Origin: Paenibacillus sp. ACRRY
Lineage (GTDB): Bacteria > Bacillota > Bacilli > Paenibacillales > Paenibacillaceae
Direction of reading: 5' to 3'
Assembly: GCF_022346995.1 (NCBI RefSeq)
Contig: NZ_JAKRNM010000015.1
Coordinates: forward strand, 21,366 to 85,365
Length of the DNA: 64,000 bases
This document shows, in pieces, positions 1-8,717 of the stretch. The position numbers and the translations under genes are program-made. The notes under the pieces were generated by a model. It did not search any database. It was not told the DNA's origin and saw nothing but the letters and a program-made list of their open reading frames with translations. How positions within the stretch are numbered: position 1 is the first letter of the stretch; each line of letters starts with the position of its first letter.

Positions 1-118
1 ACTCAAGGATCGAGTGCCGAAAATCGGAGACTTCGTCAGCAGGAAGTATCGTAACGAACCAATATTAACGAAAACGCCTTCATTGTTCGTAAAGCTTGTT
101 TGGACAGGCAAAAAGCCC

Positions 119-147
119 TTTACGTACGGAGGTGAAAACGGTATACT
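119..147 (+). promoter_or_regulatory. Predicted sigma-A promoter of acnA
   Basis: TTTACG at 119-124 and TATACT at 142-147 are separated by exactly 17 bp. Transcription would begin near 154, leaving a leader of about 130 nt that contains the 177-193 palindrome. Predicted by eye only. Confidence 0.45.
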
Positions 148-176
148 TAATACTAAAGTTGCAATTATGAAATTAC

Positions 177-193
177 GTTTCATCTGATGAAAC
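177..193. promoter_or_regulatory. Palindrome GTTTCAT-CTG-ATGAAAC, candidate IclR operator of acnA
   Basis: A perfect 7-bp inverted repeat with a 3-bp spacer lies just downstream of the predicted acnA promoter. The same half-sites (GTTTCAT-N3-ATGAAAC) occur at 14271-14287 in front of the iclR gene, also just downstream of a promoter. I infer a shared operator bound by that IclR protein, acting as a block downstream of the start point. Confidence 0.55.
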
Positions 194-286
194 CAACGAA
201 CAAGGACACGGAACGATGAAGGCCTGTTCTTCCACTTAAATGAACTTTATCTTCATCTCACCGACACATTTTAAGGAGGTACATGT

Positions 287-3001
287 ATGTCAGCCAAGAA
301 CCATTTCTCCGCAGCCCGCAGTCTTGAGGTCGGAGGCAAGTCTTACCGCTACTACAGTCTCGATGCTCTTCAGGAAGGCGGCTACGGCGACCTTTCCAAG
401 CTTCCCTTCTCCATTAAAGTGCTGCTCGAAGCAGCAGTTCGTCAGTTCGACGGACGCGCGATTACCGAAGAACATGTGAAACAACTTACCGGCTGGGCAG
501 AAGGCCGTGACAATAACAAGGAAATTCCATTTATCCCTGCACGTATCGTCCTGCAGGACTTCACTGGCGTACCGGTTGTCGTGGATCTTGCCGCGATGCG
601 TGATACGGTGAAAAAGGCAGGCGGCGATCCAAAACAGATTAACCCGCTCGTGCCGGTTGACCTCGTTATCGACCACTCCGTTATGGTTGATGCATTCGGA
701 ACCAACGACGCTCTCGACTACAACATTAAGGTTGAGTTCGAGCGTAACGAAGAGCGCTATCGCTTCCTGCGCTGGGCACAGACGGCGTTCAACAACTTCC
801 GTGCTGTACCGCCATCCACAGGGATCGTTCACCAAGTTAACCTGGAGTACCTGGCTTCCGTCGCTGCAACCAAAACGGTTGACGGCGAAACCGTCGTGTT
901 CCCGGATTCCCTCGTAGGTACGGACTCCCACACCACCATGATCAACGGACTCGGCGTTGTTGGTTGGGGTGTTGGCGGAATTGAGGCCGAAGCAGGAATG
1001 CTTGGTCAACCACTGTACTTTGTAACACCTGACGTTATCGGTTTCAAATTGACAGGCAGCCTGAGCGAAGGCGCAACAGCTACGGATCTGGCTCTCACTG
1101 TCACTCAAATGCTTCGTAAAAAAGGCGTAGTCGGCAAATTTGTCGAATTCTACGGTCCAGGCCTTGCCAACATCAGCCTCGCTGACCGTGCGACTGTTGC
1201 CAACATGGCACCGGAATACGGCGCTACGATTGGTTTCTTCCCTGTCGATAGCGAAACATTGAACTATATGCGCAGTACAGGACGTTCCGACGAGCAAGTG
1301 GATCTGGTTGAAGCTTATTACAAAGCACAAGGCATGTTCCGAACTTCCAGCACGGTTGATCCAGAATTCACCGACGTGATCGAGCTGGATCTCGCTTCCG
1401 TGGTACCAAGTCTCGCAGGTCCTAAGCGTCCACAGGATCGCATCGAACTGACGCAAATGAAAGAAAGCTTCAACAGCATCATTCGTACTCCGGTCGATAA
1501 AGGCGGATACGGACTGAGCGATGAGAAGATTGAAGAAACAGTGCCTGTGAAGCACCCTGACGGTTCCACTAGTGAACTGAAAGCAGGCGCGGTTGTGATT
1601 GCAGCCATCACAAGCTGCACCAACACATCCAACCCAAGCGTTATGCTTGGAGCGGGTCTACTGGCGAAAAAAGCAGTTGAGCGCGGTCTGACCAAACCAG
1701 GCTACGTAAAAAGCAGCTTGACTCCAGGTTCCCTTGTTGTTACCGAGTATCTCGAAAAGTCAGGCCTGAACGTATACCTCGACCAGCTCGGATTTAACGT
1801 TGCCGGTTACGGCTGTGCAACTTGTATCGGTAACTCCGGCCCGCTGCCAGACGAAGTAAGCGAAGCCATTGCCGAGAACGATATGACTGTAGCGGCTGTA
1901 TTGTCCGGTAACCGTAACTTCGAAGGCCGTGTGCATGCTCAGGTAAAAGCCAACTATCTGGCTTCTCCACCACTCGTGGTAGCTTACGCTCTCGCGGGTA
2001 CGGTCAATATTGATTTTGCTACCGATCCAATCGGTTATGATACGAATAACGAACCAGTCTTCCTGAAAGACCTCTGGCCTAGCTCCGAGGAAATCAAGGA
2101 TGCGATTGCAAGCTCACTGAATGCTCAGATGTTCCGCAACAAATACGAGAATGTATTTACAGCCAATGAGCGCTGGAATAACATCCCTGTACCGGAAGGC
2201 GAGCTGTATGAGTGGGATCCAAACTCCACGTACATTCAGAACCCGCCGTTCTTCCAAAACCTTGGCGACAAGCTGACTGATATTGCAGACATCCGTTCTG
2301 CACGTGTTATGGCTTTGCTTGCTGACTCCGTAACAACGGATCACATCTCGCCAGCCGGTAACATTGCTCCATCCAGTCCAGCCGGACTGTATCTGAAAGA
2401 GCATGGCGTAGAACGCAAAGACTTCAACTCGTACGGCTCACGCCGTGGTAACCATGAAGTCATGATGCGCGGTACGTTTGCCAACATTCGTATTCGTAAC
2501 CAGGTGGCTCCAGGTACAGAAGGTGGTATTACGAAGTACCTGCCAACAGATGAAGAGATGTCCATCTACGATGCTTCCATGAAGTATCAGGACGAAGGTC
2601 AGAACCTGATCGTTATTGCAGGTAAAGAGTATGGTACAGGCAGCTCCCGTGACTGGGCGGCAAAAGGTACATTCCTGCTCGGCGTAAAAGCCGTTATCGC
2701 AGAAAGCTTCGAGCGTATCCACCGCAGCAACCTGGTGGGCATGGGCGTTATGCCACTGCAATTCCAGGAAGGCCATGGCTGGTCCAGCCTCGGTCTGAAC
2801 GGACGTGAGACGTATGACATCACAGGCCTCAGCAATGATGTGAAGCCTGGACAAGAGTTGACGGTTACGGTAACCCGTGAAGACGGAACCAAGTTCGACT
2901 TCCCTGTCATCGCTCGTCTCGACAGCATGGTTGACGTAGACTACTACCACAACGGTGGTATCCTGCAAACCGTATTGCGTCAAATGATGAAAAAAGCTTA
3001 A
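287..3001 (+). CDS. acnA: Aconitate hydratase (aconitase A)
   Basis: Full-length 904-aa monomeric aconitase of the AcnA/IRP type. It interconverts citrate and isocitrate in the TCA cycle in the cytoplasm and needs a [4Fe-4S] cluster. The cluster cysteines are visible in TSCTNTSNP (about C444) and GCATCIGNSG (about C510 and C513). The C-terminal swivel domain carries GTGSSRDWAAKG, with the substrate-binding Ser-Arg. In the family the apo-protein can also bind RNA; nothing here tests that. The start is set by AAGGAGGT at 273-280, six bases before ATG. A terminator follows directly, so it is probably monocistronic. The leader carries the GTTTCAT palindrome shared with the iclR gene. B. subtilis citB is controlled by CcpC and CodY instead; I found no clear CcpC dyad. 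Confidence 0.97.
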   Translation: MSAKNHFSAARSLEVGGKSYRYYSLDALQEGGYGDLSKLPFSIKVLLEAAVRQFDGRAITEEHVKQLTGWAEGRDNNKEIPFIPARIVLQDFTGVPVVVDLAAMRDTVKKAGGDPKQINPLVPVDLVIDHSVMVDAFGTNDALDYNIKVEFERNEERYRFLRWAQTAFNNFRAVPPSTGIVHQVNLEYLASVAATKTVDGETVVFPDSLVGTDSHTTMINGLGVVGWGVGGIEAEAGMLGQPLYFVTPDVIGFKLTGSLSEGATATDLALTVTQMLRKKGVVGKFVEFYGPGLANISLADRATVANMAPEYGATIGFFPVDSETLNYMRSTGRSDEQVDLVEAYYKAQGMFRTSSTVDPEFTDVIELDLASVVPSLAGPKRPQDRIELTQMKESFNSIIRTPVDKGGYGLSDEKIEETVPVKHPDGSTSELKAGAVVIAAITSCTNTSNPSVMLGAGLLAKKAVERGLTKPGYVKSSLTPGSLVVTEYLEKSGLNVYLDQLGFNVAGYGCATCIGNSGPLPDEVSEAIAENDMTVAAVLSGNRNFEGRVHAQVKANYLASPPLVVAYALAGTVNIDFATDPIGYDTNNEPVFLKDLWPSSEEIKDAIASSLNAQMFRNKYENVFTANERWNNIPVPEGELYEWDPNSTYIQNPPFFQNLGDKLTDIADIRSARVMALLADSVTTDHISPAGNIAPSSPAGLYLKEHGVERKDFNSYGSRRGNHEVMMRGTFANIRIRNQVAPGTEGGITKYLPTDEEMSIYDASMKYQDEGQNLIVIAGKEYGTGSSRDWAAKGTFLLGVKAVIAESFERIHRSNLVGMGVMPLQFQEGHGWSSLGLNGRETYDITGLSNDVKPGQELTVTVTREDGTKFDFPVIARLDSMVDVDYYHNGGILQTVLRQMMKKA

Positions 3002-3035
3002 TTACATTAACAATTAAGGTGATAAATTAATATAG

Positions 3036-3083
3036 AAAGCTCCCCGCTACGTGCGTTTGGCACGAGATGGGGAGCTTTTTTTG
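3036..3083 (+). terminator. Rho-independent terminator of acnA
   Basis: Stem AAAGCTCCCC...GGGGAGCTTT followed by seven T, 35 nt after the acnA stop codon. Confidence 0.9.
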
Positions 3084-3103
3084 TATTTCTTATTAAACGG
3101 CTT

Positions 3104-3418
3104 CTAAAAATCTATTCTTATTGCAACTTCCGAATCATCAGGCGGCGAAGGGATGCGATATATCCCCCTGCAGTTTAATTTCTCCACGTTGATCCAGTCC
3201 ATGAAGTCATCCCCTCCATAACTCCGAACAAAAACGGCGTATTCCAACTTGCCATCATGATCAATGGACTCTGTATATTCTGTAAATGGGTGCTTTCCCT
3301 CTATACTCTGCAAAAAATCGGAAAATTCACTTCTCCACTCTTCCATCTGCTCTGCATATTGATCGGGAACATAATAATAGAAACCATCTGGCGTATAGTA
3401 CGAAATTTTCATTATCAT
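3104..3418 (-). CDS. Hypothetical protein, 104 aa
   Basis: I do not recognise this protein. It is small, acidic and soluble (no signal peptide or membrane segment), rich in Tyr, Asp and Phe, opening with MIMKISYYTPDGFYYYVPD. The start is supported by AGGAGGA seven bases upstream. It lies 25 nt downstream of another unknown minus-strand gene and may be cotranscribed with it. Small acidic proteins of this type are sometimes immunity proteins or antitoxins, but no toxin domain is visible next door, so no function is proposed. Confidence 0.6.
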   Translation of the reverse strand: MIMKISYYTPDGFYYYVPDQYAEQMEEWRSEFSDFLQSIEGKHPFTEYTESIDHDGKLEYAVFVRSYGGDDFMDWINVEKLNCRGIYRIPSPPDDSEVAIRIDF

Positions 3419-3443
3419 TCTTATATCCTCCTACAGTTACAGA

Positions 3444-3995
3444 TTAAAGTTTCAAGATCTCCATACCTTCTTTCAGTTGTTCTGACACAGCAGTGTAATA
3501 TTCAATGCCACCTGATAATTCCTGTTTGGTTTTATGTACGAGATAATAGGAATATTTCTGCATTAGTTCAGGTCCGGATAACTCAATGGGCAAGTGAATG
3601 ATCTCAACATCATCTCTGTCAAAATAATAACGATAGCCTCTCTCTGACCGCCCAACATTCATTACTGTCTTTATGACTAACAACTCATCACGAGTACAAC
3701 TGTTAATCAAATCTGATCTTTTCTGTTCTAAAGCACGCACTACTTCTTCGCCAAGGTGACTCAGCTTAGCTTCAGCCATTTCACTTTCGATTTCCATGAT
3801 TGCTCTCATTCTACCTGTCAAGCTTATAGCTAATGAATATAACAATAAATATCCTCCTTTGTTAATATATAGTTTAGCCATCTTTGGTCCTACTCTACCG
3901 CAATAGGGAGCCCATCCGCAAACCCCTTCTGGGAGACTAGAGTTATCAAACTCCTGACAGAAAGACATACAAAAAACAAAAAAGCTTTCCACCAC
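3444..3995 (-). CDS. Hypothetical protein, up to 183 aa, start uncertain
   Basis: Not recognised. The frame opens with a GTG that has no convincing ribosome binding site. The first 60 residues look unlike a natural N-terminus (Cys- and Phe-rich, then a hydrophobic GGYLLLYSLAISL). From about residue 64 the protein becomes a plausible soluble alpha/beta protein (MRAIMEIESEMAEAKLSHL). The true start may be the ATG near 3806 or 3881, each with only weak upstream AGG. Alternatively the gene may have lost its original 5' end. It sits just upstream of the 104-aa unknown gene in the same direction. Confidence 0.45.
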   Translation of the reverse strand: MVESFFVFCMSFCQEFDNSSLPEGVCGWAPYCGRVGPKMAKLYINKGGYLLLYSLAISLTGRMRAIMEIESEMAEAKLSHLGEEVVRALEQKRSDLINSCTRDELLVIKTVMNVGRSERGYRYYFDRDDVEIIHLPIELSGPELMQKYSYYLVHKTKQELSGGIEYYTAVSEQLKEGMEILKL

Positions 3996-4068
3996 AGTAT
4001 TAGAACGTGATGAAAAGCTTAATATGAGGCATATAAGAATGCTCTATTTATTTAAGGTCAGCATCTAC

Positions 4069-4278
4069 CTAGTGTCCAATATGATGTGACGCCTCATCCA
4101 GCAGCTGTATTGTACCCATGATCAGAAATAGACATGACATGGCGATCAGCGACCCTCCGACCCATCTTGACAGGATCACTCGTTCCACGATCTGCCGACT
4201 CGAGCCAACTGTTATACTTTGCGGGTACACAAGAAACATCAAACCTGTGCTCATCAATAGTACAGTGATTAGGATCAT
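4069..4278 (-). CDS. Small two-helix membrane protein, 69 aa
   Basis: Two hydrophobic segments (about residues 1-18 and 42-60) separated by a short polar loop indicate a small integral membrane protein. Translation starts at the ATG preceded by AAGGAGGGAGATT, a strong site. It lies 11 nt downstream of the vanZ-like gene and so is the last cistron of the vanR-vanS-vanY-vanZ operon. No family recognised. Its place in a cell-wall stress operon suggests an accessory membrane role, which is inference only. Confidence 0.65.
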   Translation of the reverse strand: MILITVLLMSTGLMFLVYPQSITVGSSRQIVERVILSRWVGGSLIAMSCLFLIMGTIQLLDEASHHIGH

Positions 4279-4289
4279 AATCTCCCTCC

Positions 4290-4841
4290 TTACACATGAC
4301 TCTCCTTAGGATTATACTCCTTTTTCACCGATCTGGATTCTCCGCCAACCAATAACTGCTTCATGCCGAGAGCCATGGTAAACAGAATATAGCCAATCAC
4401 CCCACCTAATGTATTTAGCATCAGATCGTCCACATCGAATATGCCCATGCCAGTAAGCAGCTGTGTTACTTCATAGACTAGACTTAGAAGCAGAGATGAC
4501 AGAAATACGTTCGCCCCTGATAGCAGCTTGTTACCCATCAGCATCGGGATGAACATCCCCAGTGGAATGAAAGCCATCACATTGCCCACCAGATGGATTG
4601 CGGTGCCTGGACGATGCAGTGACAGGCTGTTCCAATCTCTTGAGATTTCCTGAAATGGCGTCAGGTTGACGGTTCGTGTATGAATCAGATCTGGTTGATG
4701 TAGGAAAGCCATAAGCTGGACCCTGACTACTTCAAAGTCAACCGGACCTCCTTTAAAGAGAATGAGCTTGGTTAGCAGATATAAATAGATGATTAACACG
4801 GCAATCCAAAGGATTTTATGTTTGCTTTTTCTCTGCCTCAT
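4290..4841 (-). CDS. VanZ family membrane protein
   Basis: 183-aa VanZ-like protein with an N-terminal transmembrane helix and three further helices. Typical VanZ motifs are visible: NLTPF (about 60-64), the NVMAFIPLG helix (about 86-94), and YEVTQL...GIFDVDDLMLNTLGG (about 122-146). VanZ proteins confer low-level teicoplanin or lipoglycopeptide tolerance in enterococci by an incompletely understood route at the cell surface. It starts 28 nt after the vanY-like stop with AAAGGAGGG upstream, so translation within the operon is efficient. VanZ domains are common in Paenibacillus and do not by themselves prove resistance. Confidence 0.85.
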   Translation of the reverse strand: MRQRKSKHKILWIAVLIIYLYLLTKLILFKGGPVDFEVVRVQLMAFLHQPDLIHTRTVNLTPFQEISRDWNSLSLHRPGTAIHLVGNVMAFIPLGMFIPMLMGNKLLSGANVFLSSLLLSLVYEVTQLLTGMGIFDVDDLMLNTLGGVIGYILFTMALGMKQLLVGGESRSVKKEYNPKESHV

Positions 4842-4869
4842 GTTGAAGACCCTCCTTTGTGCAGCCCTG

Positions 4870-5733
4870 TTATTCCTTTACTGTGACAATGACTCCATCC
4901 ATGTTGTCTCCCGATATGTCATAATGGCCATGCTCAGGTATGTAAACGGTCGTATCTCCGGCTGCCCGGTAATAGCGGATATGATACTTCTCACCTTCCA
5001 CTTCAACCATAATGTTATCTTTCTCTTTTAGCAAATCCAGATACTCTTCCAGCACCAGGTTATTCTTATACATGACAGCACTATGAGGCAGTCCCACATA
5101 TCGAAAGTGCCAAGGTTCATATTGAATTCCCGTGAGGCTCACCTTGTCCTTCGGATAACGTAGGATAAATCCATATTTCCAGGCGTTTTTCTCGAGCCAA
5201 GCACCTTCTGGTGCTTCATCCATGGTGGTCAGCGTGGAGCCGATATCCATGGATAATCCGAGATTATGTTCACTGTGTCCTGCAGGAAGCGCGTAGTCCG
5301 ATCCCTTTTCCCGATAAAGTTCACCCTGCTTGGCGAAGTCCCGATATCCGCTGCTGATGAGAAAATAGCGTACTCCTTCTTCACCCGCCGCTTCAATCAT
5401 CTTCTGAAAAGCCTGGGCTACCTCTCTTGAGAGCAATATGTTTTGATCCAACAATCCGTATCCACGGACCAGATCTTCCTGCTGCGCCACATTTACAATA
5501 TCGGTTCTTATGCCTTCCGGATGAACCGGATAGGTTGAATTAACAAGCAGCAAGTCCCCCTTATGTACCTGATCCTGAATATTACCGGTGATGGATACTG
5601 TATACCCCGTACGGTTTTCATGCTTATCCTGAATTTCAATGATCATCTCATCCTTCTGCTGAAAGGATGCCGGTGATCTTGTCATCACATACCCGATCAA
5701 AATGATGCATAGCAAAAAGCCCCACTTCTTCAT
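4870..5733 (-). CDS. VanY-like D-Ala-D-Ala carboxypeptidase (peptidase M15B)
   Basis: Membrane-anchored or exported D,D-carboxypeptidase. It begins with MKKWGFLLCIILIGYVM, one N-terminal helix, and the M15 zinc site follows: SEHNLGLSMD around residues 154-163 (His and Asp ligands) and EPWH around 206-209 (catalytic Glu, third ligand His). VanY removes the terminal D-Ala from peptidoglycan precursors, lowering the number of vancomycin targets. About 65 residues follow the catalytic domain, more than the minimal fold needs. The start chosen is the ATG with AAAGGAGGAGCAAGG directly upstream, 30 nt inside the longest frame. It belongs to an operon with vanRS-like genes upstream and a vanZ-like gene downstream. 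Confidence 0.88.
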   Translation of the reverse strand: MKKWGFLLCIILIGYVMTRSPASFQQKDEMIIEIQDKHENRTGYTVSITGNIQDQVHKGDLLLVNSTYPVHPEGIRTDIVNVAQQEDLVRGYGLLDQNILLSREVAQAFQKMIEAAGEEGVRYFLISSGYRDFAKQGELYREKGSDYALPAGHSEHNLGLSMDIGSTLTTMDEAPEGAWLEKNAWKYGFILRYPKDKVSLTGIQYEPWHFRYVGLPHSAVMYKNNLVLEEYLDLLKEKDNIMVEVEGEKYHIRYYRAAGDTTVYIPEHGHYDISGDNMDGVIVTVKE

Positions 5734-5832
5734 CCTTGCTCCTCCTTTGCCTCGTACAATCAAGGATAGAGAAAACTAGTTAAAGAAAAAGCAGGGCATT
5801 TTTAAAGTTTTTCTTAAATTTGATGGCAAACC

Positions 5833-6921
5833 TCATTCCATTGCTGGAAGGCGCACCTCAAATAAGGTTCGTACCACATCGCTCTGAGCCGAGATGGTCC
5901 CTTCATGCTGTTCCACAATATTTCGGGCAATAAACAGGCCTAGGCCTGTCCCACCCTCCTGAGGGGTCCGTGCACGATCTCCGGTGTAATACATATCGAA
6001 AATATGCGGCAAATCCTCTGGGTGAATGTGCCCTCCATAGTTAATAACCTGAATGACGACCTGATCTGCTTCCCGGTAACCCTTAAGGTCCACATAGATG
6101 CCATCCTTGCCATGGCGTGCAGCATTGATCAGCAGGTTCTCAAACACCCTGGCGAGCAATTCTCCGTCTCCGGAGATGGTCAGTTCCGATTCAATGATCA
6201 GCCGGGTGAGCAGACGATTTTTCTCAAATACAGGATATAATTCTTCATTCATCTGCTTCAGCAGTTCGCTAAGATCCAGCCGCGTTTTCTGTATCGGCAG
6301 CATGCCATAATTCATCCGTGTAATTTCAAACAAATCATCAATCAGCTTCTCCAGCCGCTGGGATTTGGTAAAGGCAATCGATGTAAAGTGCCTGACCTGT
6401 TCCTCTGTCAGCTGATCATCCTTCATGAGCAGATCCAAATACCCAAGCACAGAAGTCAGCGGTGTTCGGAGATCGTGTGCCAGATTAACGACGAGCTGGT
6501 CCTTGCTGTTTTCGGCAAAATCTCCCCGTTTTACCGCTTCCCTAAGCTTCTCACTCGCCAAATTCACATCCTCCGCGATTGTACCCAATTCATCCTTCGA
6601 AGAGATCTGGACTCGATGCTGGAAGTCTCCATTTGCCAAATGCCTGATCCCTGTGGAAATGTCCTTGAAATAGGTCACGTAGGGCTTGGTAAACCAGAAG
6701 AAGAATAGGATGGCGAGCGGGATGAATAAAATGAGGAAGAAATAAATATCTCCAATGCTTTTCATAAAATGGCGATATTCGGCAAGCTGATCTTCTGCTC
6801 TCACACCTGAATAATAAGCCTGCAAAAGCTTGTAAATCCCATAGGTGATCGCGCCAGAGGCAAGCATGCTCAGACCCAGCAGCATAATCATGGTTGTCCG
6901 AAAACTTCTTCGTTTAGTCAT
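5833..6921 (-). CDS. VanS-like sensor histidine kinase
   Basis: 362-aa membrane histidine kinase. Two transmembrane helices (about 10-32 and 52-75) enclose a very short extracytoplasmic loop, followed by HAMP, a phosphoacceptor domain with AHDLRTPLTSVLGYLDLL (His about 149) and a HATPase domain (N box ENLLINAARHG, G boxes GGTGLGLFIA). The H-box is very close to that of enterococcal VanS. The start overlaps the end of the regulator gene by 8 nt, so the two are translationally coupled. In the family the kinase senses glycopeptides or wall damage and controls the downstream genes. Here the likely targets are the vanY- and vanZ-like genes right behind it. Confidence 0.88.
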   Translation of the reverse strand: MTKRRSFRTTMIMLLGLSMLASGAITYGIYKLLQAYYSGVRAEDQLAEYRHFMKSIGDIYFFLILFIPLAILFFFWFTKPYVTYFKDISTGIRHLANGDFQHRVQISSKDELGTIAEDVNLASEKLREAVKRGDFAENSKDQLVVNLAHDLRTPLTSVLGYLDLLMKDDQLTEEQVRHFTSIAFTKSQRLEKLIDDLFEITRMNYGMLPIQKTRLDLSELLKQMNEELYPVFEKNRLLTRLIIESELTISGDGELLARVFENLLINAARHGKDGIYVDLKGYREADQVVIQVINYGGHIHPEDLPHIFDMYYTGDRARTPQEGGTGLGLFIARNIVEQHEGTISAQSDVVRTLFEVRLPAME

Positions 6922-7609
6922 TAAACGTATACCCCACGCCCCAGATCGTTTTGATAAACTTGTTCTTGTCCAGATCTTCTCCGAGCTTTTTGCGCAGGGT
7001 TCGAATATGGACCATTACGGTATTGCCGCTCTCGTAATAAGCCTCTCCCCATACCTGTTCAAAAATGCTTTCCGCGCTGAACACCTGCTTGGGGTGGCTC
7101 GCGAGCAGATACAGAATGTCGAACTCCTTCGGTGTTAGTTCCACTGGTTTGCCGTAGAGTGTTACGCTATGCTGATCCGGCGCGATGACGAGTCCGCCCT
7201 TCTCCAGAATGGAGCGCTGGACAGGTACAGACTGGCTGAATTGCAAGGAACGACGAAGCTGGGAGTTCACCCGGGCTACGAGCTCCATGGGATTGAACGG
7301 CTTGGTCATATAATCATCAGCACCCATCACGAGCCCCGTAATTTTATCCATATCCGACGTTTTGGCACTCAGAAAAATGATCGGCATGTGGTGCTGTTCC
7401 CGGATTTTGCGGGTGACCTCGTAACCATCCATGCCTGGCATCATAATATCCAGGACTGCCAAATCAATTGCTTGCGTCTGAATGGCGTGCAAGGCCGACT
7501 TGCCATCGTATGCCGTGACAATGTGGTATCCTTCTTTTTGCAAATGTAAAGCAACCAGATCAGCGATCTCCACTTCATCGTCCGCAATCAGAATCGTAAT
7601 TCGCTTCAT
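6914..7609 (-). CDS. VanR-like response regulator (OmpR family)
   Basis: 231-aa response regulator: receiver domain with acidic pocket DDEVE and phospho-acceptor Asp in DLAVLDIMMPGMDG (about residue 55), then a C-terminal winged helix ending in NKFIKTIWGVGYTFND, as in OmpR/PhoB proteins. First gene of the vanR-vanS-vanY-vanZ-small protein operon. Divergent from the WYL regulator gene with only 84 bp between them, so both promoters lie in that gap. Ribosome binding site AGGAGTGGG. It most likely activates its own operon, as VanR does, though no binding site could be assigned. Confidence 0.88.
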   Translation of the reverse strand: MKRITILIADDEVEIADLVALHLQKEGYHIVTAYDGKSALHAIQTQAIDLAVLDIMMPGMDGYEVTRKIREQHHMPIIFLSAKTSDMDKITGLVMGADDYMTKPFNPMELVARVNSQLRRSLQFSQSVPVQRSILEKGGLVIAPDQHSVTLYGKPVELTPKEFDILYLLASHPKQVFSAESIFEQVWGEAYYESGNTVMVHIRTLRKKLGEDLDKNKFIKTIWGVGYTFND

Positions 7610-7693
7610 TGCTTATCCCACTCCTATATGTGATGCTCAACAATATAACATATCTGAATCCAACATATAAATGATTGAGAGGAAACCTTTTTT

Positions 7694-8644
7694 ATGAAAT
7701 TGGACCGTTTATTAGCCATCGTTGTACTACTAATCAATCGCGGCCGTGTGCAGGCCAAGGATCTGGCAGACACGTTTGAAGTTTCTATCCGTACCATTTA
7801 TCGTGACATCGATACCCTGGGTCAGGCAGGCATTCCTGTTGTGACTTACCAGGGCATGAGCGGTGGCATCGGTCTTGCGGAAGGTTACCGTCTGGATCGT
7901 AACGTATTGACTGACCGCGATCTGGCCTCTATTGTTACCGCACTGCGCAGCGTCTCCACATCTCATACCAATGTAGCACGAGAACTATTGATGGAGAAAC
8001 TAAGCAGCATTGTGCCGGAATCCAAAAACGATGACTTTCAGGCCGATACGAATCGCTTCATTGTGGATTATTCGATGTGGACCCATCCGGAAGCGTTGCA
8101 AAACAAACTGCAAATCATTGAACAGGGACTGGATCAGCTGCGTCCAATCACCTTTACCTATTGCAGCGCCGAAGGAGCCCAAACTCACAGAACCGTCGAT
8201 CCTCATACCCTTGTTCTAAAAAAACACTCCTGGTACCTCTATGCGTTCTGTCATGAGCGTAATGAGTTTCGCATGTTCAAACTGGTCCGTATGCAGGACG
8301 TGACACTTGCTCAGGGGAACTTTGAGCGCAAACCCATCAACCTGCAGGAAAGGCCCTGGCAGCAGGAGTGGGCGACTCCAGGGAACACGGTTGCCATGAC
8401 AATCAGATTCCACGCTCGTGTCCGTCATATCGCGGAAGAGTGGTTCGGCATAGAGAATGTGATTCCCGACGGCCAGGGATATTATATAAGTCAGGTGTCA
8501 TTTCCAGAAGATAACTGGCTGTATGGGTTCATTCTTGGCTTTGGCGCAGATGCCGAGATATTGGAGCCTCTTCATATACGTGACGAAATCCGCCAGATTG
8601 CAGAACAAATTGTGCAAAATTATGCTGCCCCTCCGCAAACCTGA
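7694..8644 (+). CDS. WYL-domain transcriptional regulator (YafY/HTH_11 type)
   Basis: 316-aa DNA-binding regulator. An N-terminal winged helix (KLDRLLAIVVLLINRGRVQAKDLADTFEVS begins it, residues 2-60) has the RTIYRDIDTL recognition helix of the DeoR/HTH_11 group, and a WYL domain spans about 140-215 with the signature SWYLYAFCHER. WYL domains bind small ligands or nucleic acid ends. A C-terminal WCX extension completes the fold. In Paenibacillus and Bacillus such genes often sit beside GyrI-like or glyoxalase-type small proteins. The next gene, 73 nt downstream on the same strand, encodes exactly such a zinc-ribbon/effector-binding protein, so regulator and target are probably cotranscribed. 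Confidence 0.85.
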   Translation: MKLDRLLAIVVLLINRGRVQAKDLADTFEVSIRTIYRDIDTLGQAGIPVVTYQGMSGGIGLAEGYRLDRNVLTDRDLASIVTALRSVSTSHTNVARELLMEKLSSIVPESKNDDFQADTNRFIVDYSMWTHPEALQNKLQIIEQGLDQLRPITFTYCSAEGAQTHRTVDPHTLVLKKHSWYLYAFCHERNEFRMFKLVRMQDVTLAQGNFERKPINLQERPWQQEWATPGNTVAMTIRFHARVRHIAEEWFGIENVIPDGQGYYISQVSFPEDNWLYGFILGFGADAEILEPLHIRDEIRQIAEQIVQNYAAPPQT

Positions 8645-8717
8645 CAGACTGATGTCCAGTTCCTCTCGTTATACTTCATCTATATTCAAGCTGTACATAA
8701 CGAGGAGGAATTGAATA

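Larger units (their letters stand above)
1..286. other. Upstream region of acnA; undecided open frame
   Basis: This stretch leads into acnA. Plus-strand frame 2 is open from base 2 to a TGA at 185-187 (about 60 codons). It has no convincing start, resembles no protein I know, and overlaps the predicted acnA promoter and palindrome, so I do not call it a gene. It could be the tail of a gene starting left of the window. Promoter and operator are listed separately. Confidence 0.4.

Noticed and set aside
2..187. 60-codon open plus-strand frame upstream of acnA
   Set aside because: No convincing start, no recognisable motif, and it overlaps the predicted acnA promoter and palindrome. Cannot be excluded as the end of a gene left of the window.
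290..1555. 421-codon open frame on the minus strand inside acnA
   Set aside because: Entirely antisense to a full-length, highly conserved aconitase gene; no ribosome binding site and no recognisable protein. A result of the biased codon use of acnA.
4069..7609. Full glycopeptide resistance cluster
   Set aside because: vanH, vanA/vanB-type ligase and vanX are all absent from the window, so high-level resistance cannot be claimed.
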